Shown here: positions 1-8,567 of the stretch, piece by piece
How the letters are laid out: every line of letters begins with the position of its first letter
Numbering within the stretch: position 1 is the first letter of the stretch
Source of the DNA: Hyphomicrobiales bacterium
GTDB taxonomy: Bacteria; Pseudomonadota; Alphaproteobacteria; Rhizobiales; Beijerinckiaceae
Reading direction: 5' to 3'
DNA: 35,277 nt
Assembly: GCA_003241815.1 (NCBI GenBank)
Contig: QBLV01000005.1
Location: 14,043-49,319, forward strand
Program-made: the position numbers and the translations under genes
The notes under the pieces: model-generated
What the model saw: only the letters and a program-made list of their open reading frames with translations
Told to the model about the DNA's origin: nothing
The model's database searches: none

Positions 1-807
1 CTCGTCGACGAGGCGGTCTCCTGGGGCAAGAAGGCGGGGGGCGGCGGTGACAAGGCCGTGCATGCGATCTGCGACCGGCTGGCCGTCACCTTCGGCGCCG
101 AGCTGACCAAGATCGTGCCTGGCCGGGTATCAACCGAGGTCGATGCCGATCTCTCATTCGACACCAAGGCGACGATCGACAAGGCGCACGCCATCATCGC
201 CGCCTACAAGGAGCGCGGCATCGAGAAGGAGCGCGTCCTGATCAAGATCGCCTCCACCTGGGAGGGCATCCAGGCGGCGAAGGTGCTGCAGGCGGAGGGC
301 ATCGATTGCAATCTGACGCTGCTGTTTTCCCTGCCGCAGGCAGTGGCCTGCGCCGATGCGGGAGCGTTCCTGATCTCGCCCTTCGTCGGCCGAATCCTCG
401 ATTGGCACGTCAAGGCCGGCGGCGGTCCCTACACGGCCGATACTGATCCTGGCGTGGTCTCGGTCCGGTCGATCTACGCCTATTATAAGACCCATGGCAT
501 CAAGACGGTTGTGATGGGCGCGTCTTTCCGCAACACCGGAGAGATCGAGGCGCTGGCCGGCTGCGACCGGCTGACGATTGGCCCCGCCTTGCTTGACGAA
601 CTTGCGGCCGCGACGGGCGATCTGCCGCGCAAGCTCACGCCGGACTCGCCCGGCGAGACGCCCGCCAAGCTCGTTCTCGACGAGAAAGCCTTTCGTTTTG
701 CAATGAACGAGGATGCGATGGGCACGGAAAAGCTGGCCGAAGGGATTCGCGGCTTCGTCAAGGATCTGAGGAGCTTGCGTAAGCTCGTAGCCGCCAAGCT
801 CGCCTGA
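1..807 (+). CDS. tal: Transaldolase, 3' part (5' end outside window)
   Basis: This gene encodes transaldolase, which moves a dihydroxyacetone unit between sugar phosphates in the non-oxidative pentose phosphate pathway, in the cytoplasm. Frame 1 is open from the first base, so the gene begins upstream of the window and about 50 N-terminal residues of the usual ~318 are missing. The visible 268 residues contain the class I Schiff-base lysine in [12 protein letters not shown] and the downstream [16 protein letters not shown] and [10 protein letters not shown] segments typical of the TalB-type subfamily. An internal ATG at 58 is not the real start, because homology-like sequence continues upstream of it. 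The gene ends at TGA 805-807 and faces the next gene convergently across 31 bases. The family call is firm; nothing is unusual apart from truncation by the window edge. Confidence 0.95.
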   Translation, partial: LVDEAVSWGKKAGGGGDKAVHAICDRLAVTFGAELTKIVPGRVSTEVDADLSFDTKATIDKAHAIIAAYKERGIEKERVLIKIASTWEGIQAAKVLQAEGIDCNLTLLFSLPQAVACADAGAFLISPFVGRILDWHVKAGGGPYTADTDPGVVSVRSIYAYYKTHGIKTVVMGASFRNTGEIEALAGCDRLTIGPALLDELAAATGDLPRKLTPDSPGETPAKLVLDEKAFRFAMNEDAMGTEKLAEGIRGFVKDLRSLRKLVAAKLA

Positions 808-823
808 GACGAAAAGCTCGTCT
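807..823. terminator. Possible weak bidirectional hairpin between convergent genes
   Basis: AGACGA (807-812) and TCGTCT (818-823) form a perfect 6-bp stem with a 5-base loop, starting on the last base of the tal stop codon. It lies between two convergent genes, where a shared terminator would be expected. There is no T-run on either side, so intrinsic termination is doubtful. Confidence 0.3.
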
Positions 824-838
824 GCAGGGAGCGACCGC

Positions 839-1345
839 TCAGCGCTTCGGCATGATGTCGGCCTGAGCCGTCCTGGCGGGCTTCGCCGGGGCTGAGGGTT
901 GGTCGAAGAAGTTGCGCCCGCCGGCCGCAGCCGTCTCGAGTTGGCGCTTCCAGCCCTTGGAATCCTTGCCGCCGAGAGCGGTGAAATCGGCGCGGCGGTT
1001 GTCGTCGTTGCTGCGTCCCCCCTGATAGACCATCACGCCGCTGGCGGTGACGACGATGTCGCCGCGCCGCAGCGTCGGGTCCTTCAGGTACCAGCTCGGA
1101 TCAGTCGCCGGATCGAGCTGGACGACAGGTGGCTTGGGCTTCGAGGATACCTCGGGCGCCTTCTGCCGCGGTGCGCGCTGCTGCATCGGCTCGTCATATT
1201 CAAAGATCGGCGTGGCCCGCAGGCGCGGGCCACCGAAAATGGCGCGCCCCAAATCTTCGAACAGATTCACGGCGTGGGCCGCGGGCGCAGCGGCAACCGT
1301 CATCGCCGCCACCATGCCCAACATCACAATACGCCGCGCAACCAT
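839..1345 (-). CDS. Small secreted protein of unknown function
   Basis: This gene encodes a 168-residue protein that I do not recognise as a named family. The ATG at 1345 is preferred because it opens directly into a clear Sec signal peptide: MVARR, then a hydrophobic stretch (about residues 6-19), then AAPAAHA with likely cleavage near residue 24. A longer open frame upstream is arginine-rich and looks like read-through of non-coding sequence. The mature part has a Pro/Lys/Gln-rich linker (about residues 45-70), then a compact segment with DPSWYLKDPTLRRGDIVVT and VMVYQG, suggesting a small beta-rich domain, and ends in a disordered tail. There are no cysteines and no enzyme motif. It is convergent with tal. 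Periplasmic location is inferred from the signal peptide alone. Confidence 0.75.
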   Translation of the reverse strand: MVARRIVMLGMVAAMTVAAAPAAHAVNLFEDLGRAIFGGPRLRATPIFEYDEPMQQRAPRQKAPEVSSKPKPPVVQLDPATDPSWYLKDPTLRRGDIVVTASGVMVYQGGRSNDDNRRADFTALGGKDSKGWKRQLETAAAGGRNFFDQPSAPAKPARTAQADIMPKR

Positions 1346-1460
1346 TGTCTTCGTCCTTTGCTCATCGATCCAGCGCCTATCAACGTTGGATGGTCGCAAA
1401 AGGTTCAGCGCAGGTTCACCGACGGGGTTAAAATTTTCCGAGGTGATGTTTTCCCGCCGT

Positions 1461-3131
1461 TCAGCCCTGCGCCGCGAGCGCCTCCGCCCGGATCGTCGAA
1501 AGCGATTTCGCCGGCGTGATCGCCTCGGGATCGAGCAAGCAATGGATGATCGCGGGCTTGCCGGAAGCCACGGCCCGCTCGAAGGCCGGGCCGAATTCCT
1601 CGGTCCTTTCGACGCGCTCGCCATGGCCGCCGAAGGCCCTGGCATAGGCAGCGAAGTCGGGGTTCTTCAGCGTCGTCGCCGAGACGCGTCCGGGGTAGTG
1701 CTTCTCCTGATGCATGCGGATGGTGCCATACATGCCGTTGTCGACGACGATGACGATCACCGCCAGGTCGTATTGCACGGCGGTTGCGAAATCCTGCCCG
1801 TTCATCAGGAAGCAGCCATCGCCGGCAAAGGCGATCACGGTTCTCTCTGGGAATAAACGCTTGGCGCCGATCGCCGCCGGCACGCCATAACCCATCGAGC
1901 CGGAAGTCGGCGCGAGTTGCGTCGCGAATGCGTTGAAGCGGTGGAAGCGATGGACCCAGGTCGCGTAATTGCCGGCGCCATTGCACATGATGGCGTCGTC
2001 CGGCAGGTGCCGGCGCAGCCAGGTCACCATCTCGCCGGGATGGAAGGTTCCGGCAACGGGCGCGGGCTGTTCGCTCCAGCCGAGATAGCTCTCATGGGCT
2101 TCAGCCGCCGCACCGGCCCACGGAATCTCCTGCGGCGGGTGAACGGTCTCCAGCGCTGCGCAGAAGGCGGTCGGGGAGGCGTTGATCGCGAGCGAAGGCC
2201 GATAGACGCGCCCCAGTTCCTCGGCATCGGGATGGACATGCACGAGTGGCCGGCCCGGATTGGGAATGCCGAACAGCGTGTAGGACTGGCTCGGCATTTC
2301 CGAGAGACGCCCGCCGACGAGGAGCACCAGATCGCTGTCCTGGATGCGCTTCAGCAGCTTGGTATTGGGGCCGATGCCGAGATCGCCTGCGAAATTCGGA
2401 TGATCGGCGGGAAACAGCATCTGTCGGCGAAAGGACACCGCGACCGGCAGATCGAAGCGCTCGGCGAAGCGCTGGAAGCGCGCGATCGCCTGCGGGTCCC
2501 ACCGAGAGCCGCCCAGGATCGCGACCGGCGATTTTGCCGCCCAGAGCCGCTTCTGCAGGTCGATGGTCTGGAGCAGGGAAGGGTGCGTCTCCGTAACCTG
2601 ATAGGGCTCGGCATCCGCCACATCGGCGAGGTCCGTCAGCACGTCCTCGGGCAGCGCGATCACCACCGGGCCGGGCCGGCCGGAGGTCGCGACATGGAAG
2701 GCGCGGCTGATGATCTCGGGGATGCGAGCGGCATCGTCGATCTCGGTCGCCCATTTGGTCATCGTGCCGAAGACGGCGCGATAGTCGAGCTCCTGGAAGG
2801 CCTCGCGCTCGCGCATGCCCCGCTCGATCTGGCCGACGAAAAGGATCAGCGGCGTCGAGTCCTGATCGGCGATGTGGATGCCTGGCGAGGCGTTGGTGGC
2901 GCCCGGTCCGCGCGTAACGAAGCAGATGCCGGGCTTGCCGGTCAGCTTGCCAGCGGCCTCGGCCATCATGCAGGCGCCGCCCTCAGCCCGGCAGATCGTG
3001 ACCTTCATCGAAGCGTCGTGCAGTGCGTCGAGCACCGCGAGATAGCTCTCGCCCGGAACGCAGAAGGCGTCGGTCGCGCCATGGAGGATCAGTTGGTCGA
3101 CGAGGATCTGCCCGCCGGTGCGATTAGCCAT
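1461..3131 (-). CDS. Thiamine-diphosphate-dependent enzyme, acetolactate synthase (IlvB)-like
   Basis: This 556-residue protein has the three-domain layout of the acetolactate synthase/pyruvate oxidase superfamily. The N-terminal pyrimidine-binding domain carries the cofactor-activating glutamate in VPGES (Glu28). The C-terminal domain carries the diphosphate/Mg motif GDG (437-439), followed 26 residues later by DN (465-466). It is probably not the housekeeping IlvB: no regulatory small-subunit gene follows, and it sits in a catabolic cluster. Its ATG overlaps the stop codon of the upstream CoA-transferase by 8 bases (ATGGCTAA), implying translational coupling. Known partners of this fold decarboxylate 2-oxo acids or acyl-CoAs. 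Given its neighbours, a decarboxylase acting on 2-oxoadipate or a related 2-oxo acid is an attractive inference, but the substrate cannot be read from the sequence. Confidence 0.85.
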   Translation of the reverse strand: MANRTGGQILVDQLILHGATDAFCVPGESYLAVLDALHDASMKVTICRAEGGACMMAEAAGKLTGKPGICFVTRGPGATNASPGIHIADQDSTPLILFVGQIERGMREREAFQELDYRAVFGTMTKWATEIDDAARIPEIISRAFHVATSGRPGPVVIALPEDVLTDLADVADAEPYQVTETHPSLLQTIDLQKRLWAAKSPVAILGGSRWDPQAIARFQRFAERFDLPVAVSFRRQMLFPADHPNFAGDLGIGPNTKLLKRIQDSDLVLLVGGRLSEMPSQSYTLFGIPNPGRPLVHVHPDAEELGRVYRPSLAINASPTAFCAALETVHPPQEIPWAGAAAEAHESYLGWSEQPAPVAGTFHPGEMVTWLRRHLPDDAIMCNGAGNYATWVHRFHRFNAFATQLAPTSGSMGYGVPAAIGAKRLFPERTVIAFAGDGCFLMNGQDFATAVQYDLAVIVIVVDNGMYGTIRMHQEKHYPGRVSATTLKNPDFAAYARAFGGHGERVERTEEFGPAFERAVASGKPAIIHCLLDPEAITPAKSLSTIRAEALAAQG

Positions 3132-4314
3132 GTTGTGGCCCTCCCCAGGCCGGGTCGTTCAAGATTTCGTTGGCATGTTCGCCCAGTTGCGGGCTCGGAC
3201 GAGGCGATACCTGCCGCATGCCGTCCATGACGATCGGTGAGGCGACGGTCGGGATGCTCCCGCCTTTGGCGACGTCGCTCGCCAGATCGACCTTAATGCC
3301 GCGTACCAGTACCTGCGGATCGGCGAAGACCTCGTCGACGCTGTTGATCGGGCCGGCCGGCACGCCGACCGCCTCCAGCGCCGCCAGCAGATCGGCCTTG
3401 AGATAGCGCTGGGTCAGCCTTTGCAGATGCTGCGTCACCGCCACGCGGTTCTTCACCCGCGACCGGTTGTCGAGATAGTCGGGCGCGTCGGCCAGTGCAG
3501 CCTCGCCCAGAACCTCGCAGAGCTTGCGCCACTGCCCGTCATTGCCGGTCGCGATGATGATATGCCCGTCCGCGACCGGAAACACGTCATAGGGCACGAT
3601 ATTGGGATGCGCGTTGCCGAGTCGCGCCGGCGGATGGCCCGAGACGAGATAGTTCATCGCCTGATTGCCGAGCACGGCGACCTGCGCATCGAGCAGCGCC
3701 ATATCGAGCGTTGCGCCTTCGCCGGTGGCATCGCGCCTGCGCAGCGCCGACAGGATTCCGACCGAGGCGTAAAGGCCGGTATAGATGTCGGCGACGGCAT
3801 AGCCCGCTTTCATCGGCGCGCCATCGGGCTCGCCGGTGACCGACATCGGTCCGCCCATGCCCTGCACCAAAAAGTCGTAGCCTGCACGCGGCGCATAGGG
3901 TCCGGTCTGGCCGAAGCCCGTGACCGAGCAATAGATCAGGCGCGGGAATTCCTTGCGCAGCGAAGCGGCGTCTAGGCCGTATTTCTCCAGCCCGCCGACC
4001 TTGAAGTTCTCGACCACAACATCGGCATGGGCTGCGAGCCGGCGCACCAGCGCCTGTCCTTCGGCTGTGCGGAAATCGGCGGTGATCGAGCGCTTGCCGC
4101 GATTGGCCGAGTGGAAATAGGCGGCCGACAGATGCCCGCCATTCTCGCCCTCGACGAAGGGCGGCCCCCATTTGCGGGTATCGTCGCCCTCGGGCGCCTC
4201 GACCTTCACGACATCGGCGCCGAGATCGGCCAGCAACTGGCCGATCCAGGGCCCGGCGAGGATGCGCGCGAGTTCGAGGACGCGCAGGCCGGAAAGGGGA
4301 GGGGCTGAAGTCAT
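3124..4314 (-). CDS. CaiB/BaiF family (class III) CoA-transferase, possibly glutarate-specific
   Basis: This gene encodes a 396-residue class III CoA-transferase, the normal length for the family. Seen directly are the N-terminal LSGLRVLELARILAGP segment, the ADLGADVVKVEAP nucleotide-binding region, and the catalytic aspartate, Asp176, in AVADIYTGL. It lies between glutaryl-CoA dehydrogenase upstream and a TPP enzyme downstream. Family members that partner glutaryl-CoA dehydrogenase, such as human SUGCT and bacterial GcdG-type proteins, transfer CoA from succinyl-CoA to glutarate. That role is therefore likely here, supplying glutaryl-CoA to the neighbouring enzyme. Formyl-CoA transferase is an alternative member of the family, but oxalate genes are absent. 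The stop TAA lies inside the start region of the next gene. A palindromic repeat separates it from gcdH. Confidence 0.9.
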   Translation of the reverse strand: MTSAPPLSGLRVLELARILAGPWIGQLLADLGADVVKVEAPEGDDTRKWGPPFVEGENGGHLSAAYFHSANRGKRSITADFRTAEGQALVRRLAAHADVVVENFKVGGLEKYGLDAASLRKEFPRLIYCSVTGFGQTGPYAPRAGYDFLVQGMGGPMSVTGEPDGAPMKAGYAVADIYTGLYASVGILSALRRRDATGEGATLDMALLDAQVAVLGNQAMNYLVSGHPPARLGNAHPNIVPYDVFPVADGHIIIATGNDGQWRKLCEVLGEAALADAPDYLDNRSRVKNRVAVTQHLQRLTQRYLKADLLAALEAVGVPAGPINSVDEVFADPQVLVRGIKVDLASDVAKGGSIPTVASPIVMDGMRQVSPRPSPQLGEHANEILNDPAWGGPQHG

Positions 4315-4330
4315 TGCAATCGATCCGCGC

Positions 4331-4437
4331 CGTCATCCCGGCCGGAGCGAAGCGGAGAGCCGGGATCCATGCCTGAACGCTGGTCGGCGATGTTCTGGCA
4401 TGGATCCCGGGTCGACCTGCGGTCGCCCGGGATGACG
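4331..4437. repeat. Intergenic palindromic element, type B, copy 1
   Basis: The outer arms CGTCATCCCG (4331-4340) and CGGGATGACG (4428-4437) are exact inverted repeats. An inner hairpin uses CGGGATCCATGCC (4361-4373) and GGCATGGATCCCG (4397-4409). The element fills almost the whole gap between gcdH and the CoA-transferase gene. Two related copies are at 5721-5833 and 33371-33460; all share ATGGATCCCGG and GATGACGCGG. It resembles REP-like non-autonomous elements. An effect on mRNA stability or polarity inside the operon is possible but not shown. Confidence 0.85.
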
Positions 4438-4456
4438 CGGAGGGTGACGAAAGGGC

Positions 4457-5674
4457 TCAGAAGAACGCCTGCAGCCCGGTGACGGCCCGGCCAAGGATCA
4501 GCGCATGCACATCATGCGTGCCCTCATAGGTGTTGACCGTTTCGAGGTTCGCGGCGTGGCGCATGACATGATACTCGATCGAGATGCCGTTGCCGCCATG
4601 CATGTCGCGGGCCTGGCGGGCGATGTCGAGCGCCTTGCCGCAATTGTTGCGCTTGACGAGGCTGATCATCTCCGGGGCCATCTTGCCCTCGTCCATCAGC
4701 CGGCCGACGCGAAGCGAGCCCTGCAGGCCAAGCGAAATCTCGGTCAGCATGTCCGCCAGCTTCTTCTGGAAGAGCTGCGTCTGGGCCAGCGGCTTGTTGA
4801 ACTGCTTGCGGTCGAGCCCATACTGGCGCGCCCGGTGGAAGCAGTCCTCCGCAGCGCCCATCACGCCCCAGGAAATCCCGTAGCGCGCGCGGTTGAGGCA
4901 GCCGAAGGGGCCCTTCAGACCCGAAACGTTGGGCAGCAGGTTCTCTTCGGGAACGATCACGCCATCCATGACGATTTCGCCGGTGATCGAGGCGCGAAGC
5001 GAGAGCTTGCCGCCGATCTTGGGGGCAGAGAGTCCCTTCATGCCCTTCTCAAGAATGAAGCCGCGGATCTGGTTGTCATGCGCGGCCGACTTCGCCCAGA
5101 CGACGAAGACGTCGGCGATCGGCGAGTTCGAGATCCACATCTTCGAGCCGGTCAGGCGATAGCCGTCGGCGACCTTTTCGGCGCGGGTCTTCATGCCTGC
5201 TGGGTCGGAGCCCGCATCGGGCTCGGTCAGGCCGAAGCAGCCGACCCATTCGCCCGAACCGAGCTTGGGCAGGTATTTCTTGCGCTGGCTTTCGTCGCCA
5301 TAGGCGTAGATCGGATACATCACCAGCGAGGACTGCACCGACATCATCGAGCGATAGCCGGAGTCGACCCGTTCGACCTCGCGGGCGACCAGCCCGTAGG
5401 AGACGTAATTGGCGCCCGCGCAGCCATACTCCTCGGGAACCGTAACGCCGAGCAGGCCCAGCGCGCCCATCTCGTTGAAGATCGAGCGATCGGTTTTCTC
5501 GTCGAGATAGGCTTCCGAAATGCGCGGCTGCAGCTTCTCCTGCGCGAAATCGCGCGCGGTATCACGGATCAGGCGCTCGTCCTCGCTCAACTGCTCGTCG
5601 AGCAGGAAGGCGTCTTCCCAGGTGAACTCGGCCAGCTTGTGGCTCGTGGCGTGGCTGCGGGCGGCTTCTGCCAT
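4457..5674 (-). CDS. gcdH: Glutaryl-CoA dehydrogenase
   Basis: This gene encodes glutaryl-CoA dehydrogenase, an FAD enzyme that oxidises and decarboxylates glutaryl-CoA to crotonyl-CoA and passes electrons to electron-transfer flavoprotein. It acts at the end of lysine, hydroxylysine and tryptophan breakdown. The 405-residue length is typical. The N-terminal region has [17 protein letters not shown]; the middle has [17 protein letters not shown] and [16 protein letters not shown], the substrate/FAD loops; the C-terminus has [20 protein letters not shown] with the catalytic base Glu384. This C-terminal signature separates GCDH from other acyl-CoA dehydrogenases. A good Shine-Dalgarno sequence (AAGGAA on the minus strand, about 5685-5690) supports the ATG at 5674. 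It sits between an ALDH7 gene and a CaiB CoA-transferase gene, separated from each by a palindromic repeat. Confidence 0.96.
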   Translation of the reverse strand: MAEAARSHATSHKLAEFTWEDAFLLDEQLSEDERLIRDTARDFAQEKLQPRISEAYLDEKTDRSIFNEMGALGLLGVTVPEEYGCAGANYVSYGLVAREVERVDSGYRSMMSVQSSLVMYPIYAYGDESQRKKYLPKLGSGEWVGCFGLTEPDAGSDPAGMKTRAEKVADGYRLTGSKMWISNSPIADVFVVWAKSAAHDNQIRGFILEKGMKGLSAPKIGGKLSLRASITGEIVMDGVIVPEENLLPNVSGLKGPFGCLNRARYGISWGVMGAAEDCFHRARQYGLDRKQFNKPLAQTQLFQKKLADMLTEISLGLQGSLRVGRLMDEGKMAPEMISLVKRNNCGKALDIARQARDMHGGNGISIEYHVMRHAANLETVNTYEGTHDVHALILGRAVTGLQAFF

Positions 5675-5720
5675 GGTGCTATTCCTTCCCTCGTCTCGTT
5701 CAACCGCGCGTCATCCCGTG

Positions 5721-5833
5721 CGCGTCATCCTGGACAAGCGGCGAAGCCGCGAAGATCCGGGATCCATCATAGAGCACCGTGGCGCCTTAGGATGGATCCC
5801 GGGACTTCGCTGCGCGAAGCCCAGGATGACGCG
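5721..5833. repeat. Intergenic palindromic element, type B, copy 2
   Basis: The outer arms CGCGTCATCCTGG (5721-5733) and CCAGGATGACGCG (5821-5833) are a perfect 13-bp inverted repeat. The inner arms CCGGGATCCATC (5757-5768) and GATGGATCCCGG (5791-5802) are a perfect 12-bp pair. It occupies the gap between the aldehyde dehydrogenase gene and gcdH, so a transcript covering both would contain a long branched hairpin. It is related to the copies at 4331 and 33371. Confidence 0.88.
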
Positions 5834-5853
5834 GGGAACGCATCGTCAAAAAT

Positions 5854-7374
5854 TCACGCATCCACATCGAAGCTGACGCCCTGCGCCAGCGGCAATGTCG
5901 TACCGTAATTGAGCGTATTCGTGGCGCGGCGCATATAGGCTTTCCACGCATCCGATCCAGCCTCGCGGCCACCGCCGGTTTCCTTCTCGCCGCCGAAGGC
6001 CCCGCCGATCTCGGCGCCGGAGGGGCCGATATTGACGTTGGCGATGCCGCAATCGGAGCCTTCCGCCGAAATGAATGTCTCGGCCTCGCGCATGTCGAGC
6101 GTGAAGATCGAGGAGGACAGGCCCGCCCCGACATCGTTCTGGATGGCGATGGCCTCGTCGAGCGTCTTGTACTTCATGACATAGAGGATCGGCGCGAAGG
6201 TCTCGCGCGCGACCGGGCCAGTCTGGGACGGCATCTCGACCAGCGCCGGGCGAACATAGAAGCCGCCCGAACCGACTTCGACTCGCTCGCCGCCATGGAC
6301 GGTGCCACCGGCAGCCTTGGCCTCCGCCAGCGCGGCCTGCATGCCTTTGAACGCGGCCTCGTCGACCAGCGGACCGACAAGTATGCCCGCCTCACGCGGA
6401 TCGCCGATTTTGACGCCGGCATAGACCTTGATGAGCTTGGGGATCAGCGCGTCATAGACGCTCTCATGCACGATCAGACGGCGCAACGTCGTGCAGCGCT
6501 GGCCCGCCGTGCCCATTGCCGCAAAGGCGATGCCGCGCAGCGCGATGTCGAGATCGGCGGAAGGGGCCACGATCGCGGCATTGTTGCCGCCGAGTTCGAG
6601 GATCGCGCGGGCGAAACGGCTGGCGAGCTTCTGGCCGACCTCCTTGCCCATCTTGGTCGAGCCCGTTGCAGACACCACCGGGACACGGTGGTCGCTCACC
6701 AGGATGTCGCCGATTTCGCGGCCGCCGATCAGGATCTCAGAAAGTCCGACGGGAGCCTCGGGCCCGAAGCGCTTCATCGTCCTTTCGACAATCGCCTGCA
6801 CGGCGATGCCTGTCAGCGGGGTCTTCTCGGACGGCTTCCAGACGACGCTGTCACCGCAGACAAAGGCGAGCGCCGCGTTCCAGGACCAGACGGCGACCGG
6901 GAAGTTGAAGGCCGAGATCACGCCGCAGACGCCGAGCGGATGCCAGGTCTCCATCATGCGGTGGTTGGGACGTTCGGTCGCGATCGTCAGGCCGTAGAGC
7001 TGGCGCGACAAGCCGACGGCGAAATCGCAGATGTCGATCATCTCCTGGACCTCGCCAAGGCCCTCTGACGTCACCTTGCCGGCTTCCAGCGTGACCAGCA
7101 GGCCGAGATCGGCCTTGGCGGCGCGCAGTTCCTCGCCGAGGAGGCGGACGAACTCGCCGCGACGGGGTGCTGGCACCTTGCGCCATGCCAGGAAGGCGGC
7201 GTGCGCCCGGCCGATAGCGGCCACGGCCTCGGCAGGACTCGTCTCAGCCAGCGTCGCCACCGTCTCGCCCGAAATAGGAGAACGAGCGGGAAGGCCCTTG
7301 GAAGCAAAGAGGGCGTCGCTGACACCCAGGCGCTTGAGCAGCGCGAGAGCATCCTGGGGAAGGGAAGAGGTCAT
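5854..7374 (-). CDS. ALDH7 (antiquitin)-type L-2-aminoadipate-6-semialdehyde dehydrogenase
   Basis: This 506-residue NAD(P)-dependent aldehyde dehydrogenase looks like the antiquitin/ALDH7 family, which oxidises 2-aminoadipate-6-semialdehyde (in equilibrium with piperideine-6-carboxylate) to 2-aminoadipate during lysine breakdown. Seen directly: the oxyanion Asn157 in AFNFPV, WKPSEKTPLTG at the cofactor site (Lys180), the general base Glu260 in LELGGNN, and the nucleophile Cys294 in GTAGQRCTTLRRL. The ERPNHRMMETWHPLGVCGVI segment, with WNAALAFVCGDSVVWK, matches the ALDH7 pattern rather than betaine or succinate-semialdehyde dehydrogenases. Its bacterial counterpart in Pseudomonas lysine catabolism is AmaB/PipD. 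It is first in the minus-strand cluster with gcdH, a CoA-transferase and a TPP enzyme, and divergent from a LysR gene, which strengthens the substrate call. Confidence 0.88.
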   Translation of the reverse strand: MTSSLPQDALALLKRLGVSDALFASKGLPARSPISGETVATLAETSPAEAVAAIGRAHAAFLAWRKVPAPRRGEFVRLLGEELRAAKADLGLLVTLEAGKVTSEGLGEVQEMIDICDFAVGLSRQLYGLTIATERPNHRMMETWHPLGVCGVISAFNFPVAVWSWNAALAFVCGDSVVWKPSEKTPLTGIAVQAIVERTMKRFGPEAPVGLSEILIGGREIGDILVSDHRVPVVSATGSTKMGKEVGQKLASRFARAILELGGNNAAIVAPSADLDIALRGIAFAAMGTAGQRCTTLRRLIVHESVYDALIPKLIKVYAGVKIGDPREAGILVGPLVDEAAFKGMQAALAEAKAAGGTVHGGERVEVGSGGFYVRPALVEMPSQTGPVARETFAPILYVMKYKTLDEAIAIQNDVGAGLSSSIFTLDMREAETFISAEGSDCGIANVNIGPSGAEIGGAFGGEKETGGGREAGSDAWKAYMRRATNTLNYGTTLPLAQGVSFDVDA

Positions 7375-7409
7375 GTGCCTGCCTGAACCGGTGCTGTCGA
7401 TGAAACACA

Positions 7410-7470
7410 GCCCTCATCCTGAGGAGCGCTCGGCTCGAAACGCCGCTTTGCGGCTCCTCAGGATGAGGGC
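7410..7470. repeat. Intergenic palindromic element, type A, copy 1
   Basis: The arms GCCCTCATCCTGAGGAGC (7410-7427) and GCTCCTCAGGATGAGGGC (7453-7470) are a perfect 18-bp inverted repeat around a 25-base centre containing TCGAAACGCCGC. The same 18-bp arms recur exactly at 32358 and 32445. It lies in the divergent gap between the aldehyde dehydrogenase and LysR genes, close to the dehydrogenase start. A second small hairpin (CTCGGG 7470-7475, CCCGAG 7484-7489) abuts it. Confidence 0.9.
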
Positions 7471-7534
7471 TCGGGAAAGTTCGCCCGAGGCTGCAGACAA
7501 TGCCCTCTTCCGCCATGCTCCGGCAACCGATATG

Positions 7535-7554
7535 TTCTCACGACTTGATGAGAA
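7535..7554. promoter_or_regulatory. Candidate LysR operator in the divergent catabolic promoter region
   Basis: TTCTCA (7535-7540), an 8-base spacer and TGAGAA (7549-7554) form a perfect dyad in an AT-richer patch ending 6 bases before the lysR-family start codon. Interrupted dyads of this size between a LysR gene and divergent targets are the usual binding-site arrangement for this family, so autoregulation and control of the divergent dehydrogenase operon are inferred. No binding data exist. Confidence 0.5.
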
Positions 7555-7560
7555 TAAATC

Positions 7561-8475
7561 ATGGACTTCGAGATCGTCCCCGGCCGTCTTTCGGTCCCGT
7601 CGCTGTCGGCGCTGGCTGCCTTCGAGGCGGCTGCGCGCCATGGCAGTTTCACGCGCGCGGCCGAGGAACTCAACCTCACGCAAGGTGCGGTCAGCCGACA
7701 GGTTGCGCATCTCGAGAAGATCCTGGGTGTAGGGCTGTTCCAGCGGGCCCGGCAGCGCGTCAGCCTGACGCCGGCAGGCGCCGCCTATGCCGCCGACATC
7801 CGCGATGGCCTCTCTCGGCTCGCCGCGGCGACCGTCTCGACCATGGCCTTTCGTGGCGCCGGTGGCGTTCTCAACCTCGCCATCCTGCCGACATTCGGGA
7901 CACGCTGGCTGATCCCGCGCCTGCCGCGCTTCACCGAGGCGCATCCCGGCATCACCATCAATTTTACCACGAAACTCGTGCCGTTCGATTTTGGTCGCGA
8001 GCAACTCGACGCCGCCATTCATTTCGGGGACCCCGTCTGGCCCGGAGCGCGGCTGCACCGGCTGATGGGCGAGGAAATCGTGCCCGTCGCCGCGCCTTCG
8101 CTCATCGCCCGTCTGGGCATGAACGATCCCGCCGACATGCTGCATGCGCCGCTTCTGCAGCAATCGACCCGGCCACGTGCCTGGGCCGATTGGCTGGAAC
8201 AGCAGGGCCTGCCGCCGCAGCGCGCGCTGATGGGGCCACGTTTCGAACAATTCGCGATGGTCTCGCAGGCCGCCGTTGCAGGGCTTGGCCTCGCCATCGT
8301 GCCGCGCTTCCTGATCGAGGAGGAGCTGCGCTCCGGGTCGCTCGTCATTCCGTTCGATCGGCCGGTCACGGGGGCCGAGGGCTATTACCTGGTCTATCCC
8401 GAAACGCGTGCGGAGCTTCCAGCCGTCGTTGCTTTCCGCGACTGGCTGATGAGCGAATGCGTCGGCGCGACCTGA
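7561..8475 (+). CDS. LysR-family transcriptional regulator, GcvA-like
   Basis: This 304-residue LysR-type regulator has an N-terminal winged helix-turn-helix at about residues 12-70 (PSLSALAAFEAAARHGSFTR, then AAEELNLTQGAVSRQVAHLE) and a C-terminal periplasmic-binding-protein-like effector domain from about residue 95. The SLSALAAFEAAARHGSFT opening and AVSRQV recognition helix resemble the GcvA/AmpR-type branch. It is divergent from the ALDH7-gcdH-CoA-transferase-TPP cluster and is followed in the same direction, after 92 bases, by a FAD oxidoreductase gene. It is therefore the likely regulator of this catabolic locus, with an intermediate of lysine or pipecolate breakdown as a possible effector. 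The start at 7561 leaves a full-length DNA-binding domain. The Shine-Dalgarno is weak (GAGAAT overlapping the operator dyad). Confidence 0.9.
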   Translation: MDFEIVPGRLSVPSLSALAAFEAAARHGSFTRAAEELNLTQGAVSRQVAHLEKILGVGLFQRARQRVSLTPAGAAYAADIRDGLSRLAAATVSTMAFRGAGGVLNLAILPTFGTRWLIPRLPRFTEAHPGITINFTTKLVPFDFGREQLDAAIHFGDPVWPGARLHRLMGEEIVPVAAPSLIARLGMNDPADMLHAPLLQQSTRPRAWADWLEQQGLPPQRALMGPRFEQFAMVSQAAVAGLGLAIVPRFLIEEELRSGSLVIPFDRPVTGAEGYYLVYPETRAELPAVVAFRDWLMSECVGAT

Positions 8476-8567
8476 CTCGACAAGTCCTGTCGCGCGCGCC
8501 AATCATGCGCTGAATTCACCAACCCGGTTCGCGCTCCGCACGCCCGTCTCTGCCTTTGGGATCCACC

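Noticed and set aside
1461-4314. Oxalyl-CoA decarboxylase plus formyl-CoA transferase (oxc-frc) pair
   Set aside because: The gene pairing fits, but the TPP protein looks acetolactate-synthase-like rather than Oxc-like, and the surrounding genes concern glutarate and aminoadipate, not oxalate.
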